Of a stretch of 64,000 nucleotides of DNA, positions 1 to 7,766 are shown one piece after another. The translations under genes were made by a program, and so were the position numbers. This stretch comes from Martensiomyces pterosporus (Eukaryota > Kickxellomycota > Kickxellomycetes > Kickxellales > Kickxellaceae): NCBI GenBank assembly GCA_025201845.1, contig MU603975.1, positions 4,992 through 68,991 on the forward strand, read 5' to 3'. Position 1 is the first letter of the stretch. Each line of letters opens with the position of its first letter. The notes beneath the pieces are model-generated. The model ran no database searches. It saw nothing but the letters and a program-made list of their open reading frames with translations, and was not told the DNA's origin.

Positions 1-262
1 GCTGCTGCTGCTGCTGGCCGTACTGGGAGGGACGGGCACCGCTGGTGTTGTTGTTGTTGCCTCCGAAGCTACTGGTTCAAAAGGGGATAGAGGCTTGTTA
101 GTACATTGTATTCTGCTCAGAAGGATAAACAGAGGTGTTACACAGTAGAACTTACCCGAAGCCACGCTCTTCGTTGTCGTCGTTGCGGCGGCGGTTGTCC
201 TGCTGCTGGCGGTTGTCCTGCTGCTGCTGGCGGTTGCCGTATCCTTCGCCGTAGTTGCTCAT
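1..262 (-). CDS. Gln/Asn/Gly-rich protein, N-terminal part only (runs off the left edge)
   Basis: This is the start of a gene read leftwards. Exon 1 (262 to 156) begins MSNYGEGYGN and continues with QQQQD/NRRR low-complexity sequence. A GTAAGT donor at 155 and a TAG acceptor ending at 69 define an 87-bp intron. Exon 2 (68 to 1) keeps the frame and reads FGGNNNNTSGARPSQYGQ followed by a glutamine run encoded by CAG repeats. Only about 58 residues are visible, so no domain can be assigned. The composition resembles the prion-like N-terminus of the neighbouring MIR-domain protein, whose first residues (MSYYGNNSN) are similar, and the two lie in tandem on the same strand. They may therefore be paralogues, but this cannot be tested without the missing C-terminus. 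Confidence 0.6.
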
Positions 263-884
263 GGTTTGGGTTGTTTCCGAGTAAAAATGCAGTTGTATAA
301 GAAAAAAGAGGGCTGTTGAGAAAATTGAAGGTAGGCTGGGCAGGGGAGGAGCCCAGCGGCGTCTCCCTTTTGTACCCGCCCTCTCTCTGGCGTTTCTTCT
401 CCCCGCTGCCCAAGCCCAGTCTGCCTTGGGATCCTCTATCGCCCTCACACACAAAGGCATGCTGGAGATCTGCTGACGCGCTTCGTTGTACCGTGCCCAT
501 TGTTGCCACCAGACTCGAGCAGGCGCAGCTTTTTAGACTTTGGCCACAGCCTTTATTGCGCGTGGGATCAGGGGAACCGAGTTCCCTTGCCCTGAATTGA
601 GCAGCAGCGCTTGCATCTGCCCTCTTGCATTGGGGGGGCAGCACACAAGACAATCGCAGCGCTGGCAATGAGGAGCTTTTTATTTATAGCCAACCAATAC
701 AAGGATACAAGCCAGATGGTTGACGTAACATGAAATGAGGTATAGTGCAGCAAGGCAGCAGAATGTTCTTCAGAGATCGCAACCTGTGGGGATGCAAGCA
801 AAAGCGGCGATCGCCAAGCGTATTTCAGCGCCGAAAGGGAGACTGCAGACAGAACAGTTAGGGACTGAGCGCTGCACACTGCAT
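263..884. other. Intergenic region, putative promoter of the left-edge gene
   Basis: About 620 bp between the start of the left-edge gene and the stop of the MIR-domain gene. Both genes read leftwards, so this should hold the promoter of the left-edge gene and the terminator of the MIR gene. I see no clear TATA element, RNA gene or coding sequence. Confidence 0.5.
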
Positions 885-2579
885 CTAGTACTGCGTGAGG
901 TGGACGCGCCACTTGTCGTTCTCTTCGCCGCCGGGCCCGAAGCAGGTCACCGACTGGACGTCCTCCGAGACCAGAATGTCGTGGGAGTGCAGCACCATTC
1001 CGCTAACGTAGTGCCTCAGGACAACAACGTCGTTTGCGCTCCACGTCTGCCCGTAGCCGCCGTCGCCCCAGCGCTCAATGACCCAGTGGTCGTTCTCATC
1101 GGACCAGTTCACGTCGCCAAAGGCAGTGACCTCGTTCTGCCCGGATCTGGGGCACGTGAATCGATAGTGCGAATGGAGCTGGTGCCCAGTCTCGATGTGG
1201 CGGAGACGGATCTGAGTACCATAGGTCACAGTCTGGCCGGGCACAGGGACATCGCGGTTGGCTGGAAGCACCTGCCACCAGTCGTTCTCGTCAGGGTTCC
1301 AGCGGTACCCAAACACAAGTGCCTGGTTGGAGCCCGACTGCGTGTTGTGCGAGCGGTCGGTGTGCAGGAAGCGGCCAGTCATGTTGTGCTTGAGCGCAAT
1401 GACGGTGCCGATCTTGATGGTGGTGTCGCCGGCGTTCTGGCGGATCTGCGGGTACTCGCGCGGAGTGGGCGAGTTCTCCGAGTTGCGCGACGGATCATCG
1501 CTGCGGTAGTCGTTCTGGTCGTAGGAGTAAGGAGGGCGGCCGAAGGGGGCAGGGGGATGGAACCCGCCGCCCTCGTACTGAGGCTGCTGCTGAGGGCGGT
1601 GCTGGTCCTGGCGGTGGTGCTCCTCCTCGCGACGCCGTCTCTCGTCGTCCTCATGGCGTCTCTCATAGTCCTCACGCCGCCTCTCCTCTTCACGACGCCA
1701 TCCGTGCTCCTCCCGGCGCCTCTCATGCTCCTCCCTTTTCCTTTCCTCGTCCTCCCTTCTCCTCTCTTCCTCACGCCGTCTTTCCTGCTCCTCACGCCGT
1801 CTCTCGCTGTGCTGCTTCTTCTTCTTCTCTTCGTCAGATGAGTCGCCGTCCATCATCTCGTGCACGCCATAGGCAAGCGCGCCGCCAGCAAGCACGCCGA
1901 GGGCCGCCTTACCAGCAGTGCCCTTCCAGGCGCTGCTCTTTTCCTCCTGCCTCTGCTGCCCTTGCTGCCCTTGCTGCTGCTGCTGCTGCTGCTGGGGGCC
2001 ATTGCCGCCATAGCTGGATGGAGCATAGGTGCTGCCACCAAAGTTGGATGGCGGAGGAGGGCCACCGCTGTAGTTTGATTGCGGAGGAGGGGGTGCCTGG
2101 GCGCTGCCGTAGTTAGACGGACGAGGGCCGCCGCCATAGTTAGACTGAGGAGGGCCGTAATTCGACTGAGGGGGACGACCATAGTTCGACGGTGGAGGAG
2201 GGCGGGGAGCACCGCCGTGGCTGGATGGCGGGGGGCCGTAGTTCGACGGTGGAGGAGTGGGGCCTCCAAAGTTGGAGATGCTGTAGGGGGTGCCGATATT
2301 CGGGCCGTAGGGTGGTTGCTGCTGGTTGCCGCCGTAGGGACGAGGAGGCGGCGGGCCATTGTTGCCGGGGCCACCAAAGCCAGGGCCCTGCTGGTAAGGC
2401 CCATTGTTGCCGTAGCCGTCGCTGCCTCTGGCACCGCTGGGCCCGTTGCCAGGCCCGTTGTCATTACTGGGGGTGTTGTTGCCGCCTGGGCGGTAGCGGG
2501 ATGGCTGGGGACCAACGGGGCCGTCGTTCTGGCCTTGCCCGTACCCGCCAGGGTTGCTGTTGTTGCCGTAGTAGCTCAT
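885..2579 (-). CDS. MIR-domain (beta-trefoil) protein with prion-like N-terminus, 564 aa
   Basis: The open frame extends upstream to 2843, but the ATG at 2579 (MSYYGNNSNPGGYG) gives the natural low-complexity start. Four zones are visible. Residues 1-210 are Gly/Pro/Asn/Ser-rich with many SNYGPP/SNFGG-type repeats, ending in a poly-Gln run. Residues 211-238 form a small hydrophobic glycine-zipper-like patch (GKAALGVLAGGALAYG). Residues 250-330 are almost entirely Arg/Glu (RREEERRRE repeats), probably a single alpha helix. Residues 385-564 hold three repeated units with conserved LRH/LHSH and NDxW motifs, typical of the MIR beta-trefoil found in protein O-mannosyltransferases, SDF2 and IP3 receptors. 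No signal peptide or transferase domain is present, so it is not a mannosyltransferase. A role in binding sugars or proteins, or in condensates, is inference only. Confidence 0.85.
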   Translation of the reverse strand: MSYYGNNSNPGGYGQGQNDGPVGPQPSRYRPGGNNTPSNDNGPGNGPSGARGSDGYGNNGPYQQGPGFGGPGNNGPPPPRPYGGNQQQPPYGPNIGTPYSISNFGGPTPPPSNYGPPPSSHGGAPRPPPPSNYGRPPQSNYGPPQSNYGGGPRPSNYGSAQAPPPPQSNYSGGPPPPSNFGGSTYAPSSYGGNGPQQQQQQQQGQQGQQRQEEKSSAWKGTAGKAALGVLAGGALAYGVHEMMDGDSSDEEKKKKQHSERRREEQERRREEERRREDEERKREEHERRREEHGWRREEERRREDYERRHEDDERRRREEEHHRQDQHRPQQQPQYEGGGFHPPAPFGRPPYSYDQNDYRSDDPSRNSENSPTPREYPQIRQNAGDTTIKIGTVIALKHNMTGRFLHTDRSHNTQSGSNQALVFGYRWNPDENDWWQVLPANRDVPVPGQTVTYGTQIRLRHIETGHQLHSHYRFTCPRSGQNEVTAFGDVNWSDENDHWVIERWGDGGYGQTWSANDVVVLRHYVSGMVLHSHDILVSEDVQSVTCFGPGGEENDKWRVHLTQY

Positions 2580-3105
2580 GAGAAAGAAAATAGCGCCTTG
2601 TGTCACACCGCTGATGAAGCAAAGAAGCCAGAGGCAAAAATGTAGATGGAATGAAGCGTGGAGAGAGAGCGAGAAAGAGAGACAGCTGCTGCTGGGGGGA
2701 ATAAAATAGCTGGCGTGCAATGCTGGCAGGGAACTCCGACAATAAAAAGTGCGCCGACTAGCACAAATGAGGCTTGAAAGCGGGCAAATGGCAAGTAGCC
2801 ACCTCAGTGAGACAAGGTGCGGTAGCACATGATGGCCGTTCATTGTGCGCTATATATGGAACACAGCAAGACACAGCAATCCATTCTTTCTGCATCGCCA
2901 TAAAGAGATCCTTGCAGGCAGAATCGCCCAACCTACACCACCACACCACGGGGCGCCAAGCCCATTGTACAAAGAAGCAGACAATGCGCACTGAGGATAC
3001 TGAGGGGCACCAGTTCGCAGGGCAGAGCAAGCAAGGGTGATGTGTAGATGCCATTGAATAAGAAACAAAGGAGCGATCCAGCCAGCTTGGCAACAGAACA
3101 GAAAT
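2580..3105. other. Intergenic region upstream of the MIR gene
   Basis: 526 bp between the start of the MIR-domain gene and the stop of SHMT. It is purine/pyrimidine skewed near the ATG and contains an alternating TATATA stretch at about 2850-2857, which could serve as a TATA element for the leftward MIR gene. Nothing coding is recognised. Confidence 0.4.
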
Positions 3106-4605
3106 CTAGCTCTTGTGGGCCATCGTGTCGACAGAGAACCCAACGGCAGGGAAGCTGAGCGAGAAGTCGACAACCTCCTTCTTCAGCGCATCCAGCGCAG
3201 GCACGGCGGCGACGTCGTCGCCCAGAGCAGCCTTAAAGTCGCCGAACTTCTTCGAGCTGACGCCCTTGCCGACCTCCGAAGCAATTCCAACAGCCCTGTC
3301 CACAAACTCTGCGATCTGGACAAAGTCCTGCTCCTTCAGTCCGCGGGTAGTCATGGCAGGGGTACCCATCCGGAGGCCGCCAGGGACCATGGCCGAGCGG
3401 TCCCCAGGGACAGTGTTCTTGTTGGCCGCAATCTTGGCCAGCTCCAGGACGCGCTCCACACGCGCACCGTCAATGCCCTTCGAGGCAATCAAGTTGACGA
3501 GGAGGAGATGCGTATCAGTGCCTCCGCTGACGAGCTTGTAGTTGCGGTCGGTGAAGGCTTGAGCGAAGGCCTGCGCGTTTGAGAGCACCTGCTTCTGGTA
3601 TTCCTTGAATTCGGGCGCCTGTGCCTGCTTGAGTGCAACAGCAAGGGCCGAGATGGTGTGGTTGTGGGGGCCGCCCTGGTGTCCTGGGAACACGGACTGG
3701 TTGATGGGCTTCTCGAGATCGTACATGATCTCGACGCCCTTCTTGTTGACCTTGCGCACGCCCTTGCGGAAGAAGATCATGGCGCCGCGGGGCCCACGGA
3801 GCGACTTGTGCGTGGTAGTGGTCACAATGTCGGCGTGCTCAAACGGCGAAGCCAGCACCTCAGCCGCGACGAGTCCCGAGATATGCGCCATGTCTGCCAT
3901 CAAATAGGCATCGATCGAGTCGGCGATCTGGCGCATGCGGGCGTAGTCAATAGTGCGCGCGTACGCCGAGGCGCCAGCGACGATGATCTTGGGCCGGAAC
4001 AGCTTCGCCGACTTCTCCAGGGCGTCATAGTCAATCAGCCCGGTCTCCTCGTTGCACTGGTATGGGAGAGTCTCAAAATACACGGACGAGTACGACACGC
4101 GCTTAGTAGGGGTCTGGAATCCGTGGGACAGATGGCCGCCGTGCGGGAGATCAAGGCCCATCAGACGGTCGTGGGGCTTCAGCAGCGCACCGTACACATA
4201 GAGGTTGGCAGGAGCACCCGAAAGGGACTGCACGTTGACGCCCCACTTGCTGGAGTCGAGATGGAATGTCTCAAGAGCGCGCGTCTGGCACAGCGACTCG
4301 GACTGGTCGATATACTCGTTGCCGCCGTAGTAGCGTGCGCCGGGGTAGCCCTCCGAGTACTTGTTCTGCATCACGGAGCCCAGGGCATCCATCACAGCGC
4401 GGCTGGTGAAGTTCTCGCTGGGGATAAGGCAGATTCCGGCGCGCTGGCGAGCCTTCTCGAGCTCGATGATGTTGAAGAGCTCGGGGTCGACTTCGGAGAG
4501 GGGCTGGTTGAGGACGCTCTCGGTGGACGCGACGTGGGTGTGGACCGCACGGGCGCCAGCACGCAGGGTGCGCAGAGCTGTGGTGCGAGCGGACTGAAGC
4601 ATCAT
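3106..4605 (-). CDS. SHM1: Serine hydroxymethyltransferase, mitochondrial, 499 aa
   Basis: PLP-dependent enzyme that interconverts serine plus tetrahydrofolate with glycine plus 5,10-methylene-tetrahydrofolate. The start at 4605 ([17 protein letters not shown]) gives an Arg/Ala/Thr-rich, acid-free presequence typical of mitochondrial import; the frame upstream looks like untranslated sequence. Family hallmarks are clear: the substrate region with SENFTS, the [13 protein letters not shown] motif, and the PLP lysine in [13 protein letters not shown] (about Lys267). Length matches the eukaryotic family (about 470-500 aa). It is single-exon. It shares a 399-bp divergent intergenic region with RIB7. 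The mitochondrial assignment rests on the N-terminus; no cytosolic paralogue is present in the window. Confidence 0.97.
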   Translation of the reverse strand: MMLQSARTTALRTLRAGARAVHTHVASTESVLNQPLSEVDPELFNIIELEKARQRAGICLIPSENFTSRAVMDALGSVMQNKYSEGYPGARYYGGNEYIDQSESLCQTRALETFHLDSSKWGVNVQSLSGAPANLYVYGALLKPHDRLMGLDLPHGGHLSHGFQTPTKRVSYSSVYFETLPYQCNEETGLIDYDALEKSAKLFRPKIIVAGASAYARTIDYARMRQIADSIDAYLMADMAHISGLVAAEVLASPFEHADIVTTTTHKSLRGPRGAMIFFRKGVRKVNKKGVEIMYDLEKPINQSVFPGHQGGPHNHTISALAVALKQAQAPEFKEYQKQVLSNAQAFAQAFTDRNYKLVSGGTDTHLLLVNLIASKGIDGARVERVLELAKIAANKNTVPGDRSAMVPGGLRMGTPAMTTRGLKEQDFVQIAEFVDRAVGIASEVGKGVSSKKFGDFKAALGDDVAAVPALDALKKEVVDFSLSFPAVGFSVDTMAHKS

Positions 4606-5004
4606 GGTAAGGCGCAGGGGAGAGGTTTTTTGCCAGTTGGGCTGCAGACGAAAAAGTAACAGAGTGGAGACGAAGCAAAGAAGAAAAGGGGAGCAGATAA
4701 GGACAGCCGGCGGGCGAGGGCGAGAAGCGGGGCAATAAATGAGAGCTGCTGTGGTATCAGCAGCAGCAGCACAAGCGCTATGTGATGGGAATTTGTGAAA
4801 TGTGCGCGCGATCCGAATCACAGCACGCATTCCACTCTGCCAGAAAAAAAATGCGCGCATCATTCTATTTCACCGTGCCCTGCCGAATAATCACAATATC
4901 CGCGCGCCCGATTATTTCCCACTCTTGTGACCAAGCTAGCCCAAGCACACGTTTTGCACTGTGCAGTTCGCGCGTACATTCAAGCAGCCTTCATTCGCCT
5001 TTCA
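4606..5004. promoter_or_regulatory. Divergent intergenic promoter region (SHMT / RIB7)
   Basis: 399 bp separate the ATG of SHMT (leftward) and the ATG of RIB7 (rightward), so it must contain both promoters. It includes a short CAG repeat near 4755-4770 and no clear TATA box. Shared regulation of one-carbon and flavin synthesis is possible but not shown. Confidence 0.5.
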
Positions 5005-5778
5005 ATGAGCACAGACACCAGCGGGTACGTCCAGGCCAAGGAGACGTTTGGGCATATTCTGAGTCTGCGCAGTGGCCAGCCAGACACAGGCAGGCCGCTG
5101 GCAACGCTGACTTTTGCCCAGAGCCTCGATGGAAAGATCGCAAGACCCAGCGAGCAGCTGCTTCTTAGCGGCAGGCGGTCGATGGAGATGACCCACTGCC
5201 TCCGCACCATGCACGACGCCATCATGGTTGGGATAGGCACCGTTCTGTGCGATAACCCGCGCTTGAGCGCACGCCTTGTGCCCCAGAGTGAAGCGGCGAC
5301 GATCGTCCAGCCACAGCCAATCGTCCTCGACTCGCACCTGCGCTTTCCCACAGACGCTAACCTGCTCACTGGCCCTAAAGAGAACGGCCGACTGAGGATG
5401 CCCTGGATCATTGCTGGTCCCGATCATGACAGGGCAAAGAGGGAAAAGCTAGAGATCCTTGGCGCACGCGTCATCGTTGTTGAGAGGTGCGATGCAAGCG
5501 GACACCCAGTTCTAGGCGATGTGCTGGACAGGCTCTGGCAGCTGGGCGTCAAGCGGCTGATGGTCGAGGGCGGCGCGCACGTCATCCAGAGCTTCTTGTC
5601 CAGCCGCCTGACCGACTTGTTGATCGTCACCATTGCGCCCATGCTGGTTGGCGACTCTGGGGTGCCAGCCGTCCCATCTGCCCGTGGCATTCCGTCGCTA
5701 TCGATCGAACCCCTGGCGTACGAGCAGTTTGGCGCGGACATTGTAATGATAGCAAAGACAAAGACGGTAGCTCGTTGA
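5005..5778 (+). CDS. RIB7: 2,5-diamino-6-ribosylamino-pyrimidinone 5'-phosphate reductase (riboflavin synthesis), 257 aa
   Basis: Belongs to the RibD C-terminal reductase family (dihydrofolate-reductase fold). In fungi and archaea it reduces the ribosylamino-pyrimidine to the ribityl form, before deamination, in riboflavin synthesis. Visible hallmarks are the N-terminal LTFAQSLDGKIA strand, the MTHCLRTMHDAIMVGIGTVLCDNPRL segment (S/T-x-x-R, D-A-I-x-V-G-x-G-T), PIVLDSHLRFP, and the GVKRLMVEGGAHVIQSF motif. I chose the ATG at 5005 (MSTDTSGYVQAKE) because it gives the usual fungal Rib7 length (about 245-260 aa); the open frame continues upstream without an obvious homologous region. Single exon, presumably cytosolic, NADPH-dependent. 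Confidence 0.93.
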   Translation: MSTDTSGYVQAKETFGHILSLRSGQPDTGRPLATLTFAQSLDGKIARPSEQLLLSGRRSMEMTHCLRTMHDAIMVGIGTVLCDNPRLSARLVPQSEAATIVQPQPIVLDSHLRFPTDANLLTGPKENGRLRMPWIIAGPDHDRAKREKLEILGARVIVVERCDASGHPVLGDVLDRLWQLGVKRLMVEGGAHVIQSFLSSRLTDLLIVTIAPMLVGDSGVPAVPSARGIPSLSIEPLAYEQFGADIVMIAKTKTVAR

Positions 5779-5819
5779 AGCCCCTTGGTTTATCACTGTG
5801 TGCTGCAGCACTGTTAAAC

Positions 5820-6006
5820 AACACTAGAGGGCTTTCCCATCAGCATACTTGAGCACAGCAAGCACGCTGAGAGCTAGAGCAGCAGTAGCATTTCTCATGG
5901 CAGGTGCGTTATAACTACAGCGCGTTGCGTGCGTACTATAAACTGTCGACAAGAAAAGAAGTGGACAGCAAACAAGAGAGCTGCTGCAAAGTGAGCCGAA
6001 GGAAAA

Positions 6007-6042
<36 letters not shown>

Positions 6043-6772
6043 ACCCACACCCACACACCATATATCTCACGTATTCAGTGCTAAAAATAGCTGGCGCTCT
6101 GCCAACCAGCTGCCAATATGCACCACTCCTTTACAGCATCTAGTTTTGGACCCAGTTCTTTGTGCCATCCCACATCAGGGCTGCTATCCAGCCTTTGCCC
6201 ATGGAAGTGTGCGACATGCTTGCATATCTTGAGTGCTCCACATTTGGATTCGCTCAAAGCAACAGGTGACGCCAAGCTGCTGGCGTTAGCAGCATTTATG
6301 GCAGAAATGGCGACAATAACCAAAGCAAGTGCTGCTGTCCAGCACATGGGGCGGACGATCCATCTGTTTGCCAAGACATAGCTTACCACTTGTAGACGCA
6401 CACGAGGTCGCTACGGCCTGCCGACGGAAGAGCATCAGCGCTGCATGAGTGAGAGGCCAGGGCAAAAGAAGGTTTGCTATTGGGGGAGGGGATACAAGAG
6501 CGCAATGGCACCAAGGAGAAGCGCTCCATCTAGCCATGCTGCCCATGCCGCAGGTATGAGCAACAGGGCCACTTTCATGGTGCACCTTGGCAATTGCCGA
6601 CAGTCTCGCGGTGAGTTTGGGTTGGACTCAAAAATATTGGGCAGATCTAGCGTGTTGACATCCAGCAGCCAAAACACGACATCCAAAACACCTGGCGAAT
6701 GCTGTGCGGCGCATGCATTTGCGCTTGTGCACGCTTCCTCGCCTTTCTCCGGTGGTCCGGCGATGGGGCCAT
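5820..6772 (-). other. Unresolved minus-strand locus, possibly a small multi-exon membrane protein gene
   Basis: Several short, coding-like pieces lie on the minus strand, but I could not join them into one frame. From upstream: an ATG at 6772 (MAPSPDHRRKARKRAQAQ); a piece around 6660-6480 with MKVALLLIPAAWAAWLDG (hydrophobic); a piece between a CAG acceptor and a GTAAGC donor near 6390; a piece 6360-6081 with a hydrophobic WTAALALVIVAISAI stretch followed by a Cys/His-containing segment; and a last piece near 5898-5824 (ATAALALSVLAVLKYADGKAL). The hydrophobic segments would suit a small membrane protein. No family was recognised. It may equally be non-coding promoter sequence for the gene at 6966. 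Confidence 0.25.
6008..6060. repeat. (CA)n microsatellite
   Basis: A run of CA dinucleotides with a few CCA variants (about 50 bp), in the unresolved 5.8-6.8 kb locus. It is a simple length-variable repeat. Confidence 0.95.
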
Positions 6773-6783
6773 GGCGAGTTTGG

Positions 6784-6790
6784 TATAAAT
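6784..6790 (+). promoter_or_regulatory. TATA box of the His-rich secreted protein gene
   Basis: TATAAAT lies 182 bp upstream of the ATG at 6966 and is followed by pyrimidine-rich sequence where transcription probably starts. A consensus TATA suggests a regulated, possibly highly expressed gene. Confidence 0.6.
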
Positions 6791-6965
6791 ACTTTGAGAG
6801 CCGAGGCTGTCCTTTTCCGTGTATTCCCTACGCCGACTTTTGTCAAGAAGCTTCCATCCACCTCCTCACCTCCTACTACATTCCATCTTCGTTTATATAG
6901 CTGGACTATATATTCACCACATCCCAATAGCGACTATCCTCATTTCCACGCCAGCTTCGATCACA

Positions 6966-7400
6966 ATGAAGGGTCTTTTCATCATCTCCGCCGTCCTCGC
7001 CGCTCTCGCCACCGCCTCCCCGGTCAGTCTGAGTGCCAAGCCTTCATCTGCCGTCGCCCACTACTCCACAGTAGCGGCCACCCATCCTGTCCCCACAGCC
7101 CACCCTAGCCACCACCCTAGCCACCACCCTAGCCACCACTCTAGCCACCACCACAGCAAGAGCGCCGTCCATGAGCGTAGCGAAAGCGGCAAGCACCACA
7201 AGAACCACTCGAAGACTGGGAGCCACGCGCACAGTGGCTACCACACGAGAACTGGCAGTCACAAGCATACCGGCACCAAGCCCAAGCCCACTGGCACCAG
7301 GCCCAAGCCCACTGGCATCCACACTTCGGTGACTGCCGTTGGCTACTCCACCCGCGTTGCTCCTACTCACGTCCCTGTCTACAGCAGCGTTGTGGTCTAG
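6966..7400 (+). CDS. Secreted histidine-rich repeat protein, 144 aa
   Basis: The ATG at 6966 opens a textbook signal peptide (MKGLFIISAVLAALATASP, cleavage likely after ATA-S). The mature part is Ser/Thr/His/Lys-rich. It holds a run of PSHH units (about residues 46-63), a HSK/HKN/HAH/HKH stretch, and two copies of a KPKPTGT unit (residues 103-117), ending in a Val/Tyr/Ser-rich tail. There is no GPI-like C-terminal hydrophobic tail and no cysteine. Clustered histidines suggest metal binding (Zn, Cu or Ni) at the cell surface or secreted into the medium; the function is not known. It is preceded by a TATA box. Repeat-rich secreted proteins of this kind usually have no clear homologues outside close relatives. 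Confidence 0.8.
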   Translation: MKGLFIISAVLAALATASPVSLSAKPSSAVAHYSTVAATHPVPTAHPSHHPSHHPSHHSSHHHSKSAVHERSESGKHHKNHSKTGSHAHSGYHTRTGSHKHTGTKPKPTGTRPKPTGIHTSVTAVGYSTRVAPTHVPVYSSVVV

Positions 7401-7766
7401 GACGCCAGGCAAGATAGAATGTTCCCCACCACTATTTCATGACCCTTTTCCTAGCAGGCATGTGAATGCACAAATATAGCATGGTGCTTGATACGCTGCA
7501 GAAGCCAGCTGTGGAGAATATACGCAGAAAGCCTGTTGGTGTGCGGGGAATAGCAGCAATAGCCACAGCCTCCAGCTCACAGCGTCACTCTGTCCAATTA
7601 GCCCCGCGCGCGCTGTTTTCGCCTCATTTGTCATCACGGCTATTAACGTCAGGCTGTCTTCCGACATCTTATCTCTCCAGACCTCTCCTGCGTCTGCTCT
7701 ACTTTTGTGCTTCTCTTCACCGCAAACCCACTTTTTGTATTCAAGTTATTTTACGCAGCAGCAGGA
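7401..7766. other. Intergenic region before the ECH/HIBCH-like gene
   Basis: 366 bp, with a pyrimidine-rich stretch (about 7600-7740) just upstream of the ATG at 7767, typical of fungal transcription start regions. No other feature is seen. Confidence 0.5.

Noticed and set aside
735..1841. 368-codon open frame on the plus strand over the MIR gene
   Set aside because: It is the antisense shadow of the real gene. Its Val/Leu/Pro-rich composition and lack of domains come from the Arg/Glu and Gly/Pro codons on the other strand.
6360..6410. A 26-nt intron (GTGGTAAGC to CAG) that would join VYK and WIVRP in the unresolved minus-strand locus
   Set aside because: Far shorter than any intron confirmed in the window (shortest 79 bp) and below what fungal splicing normally allows.
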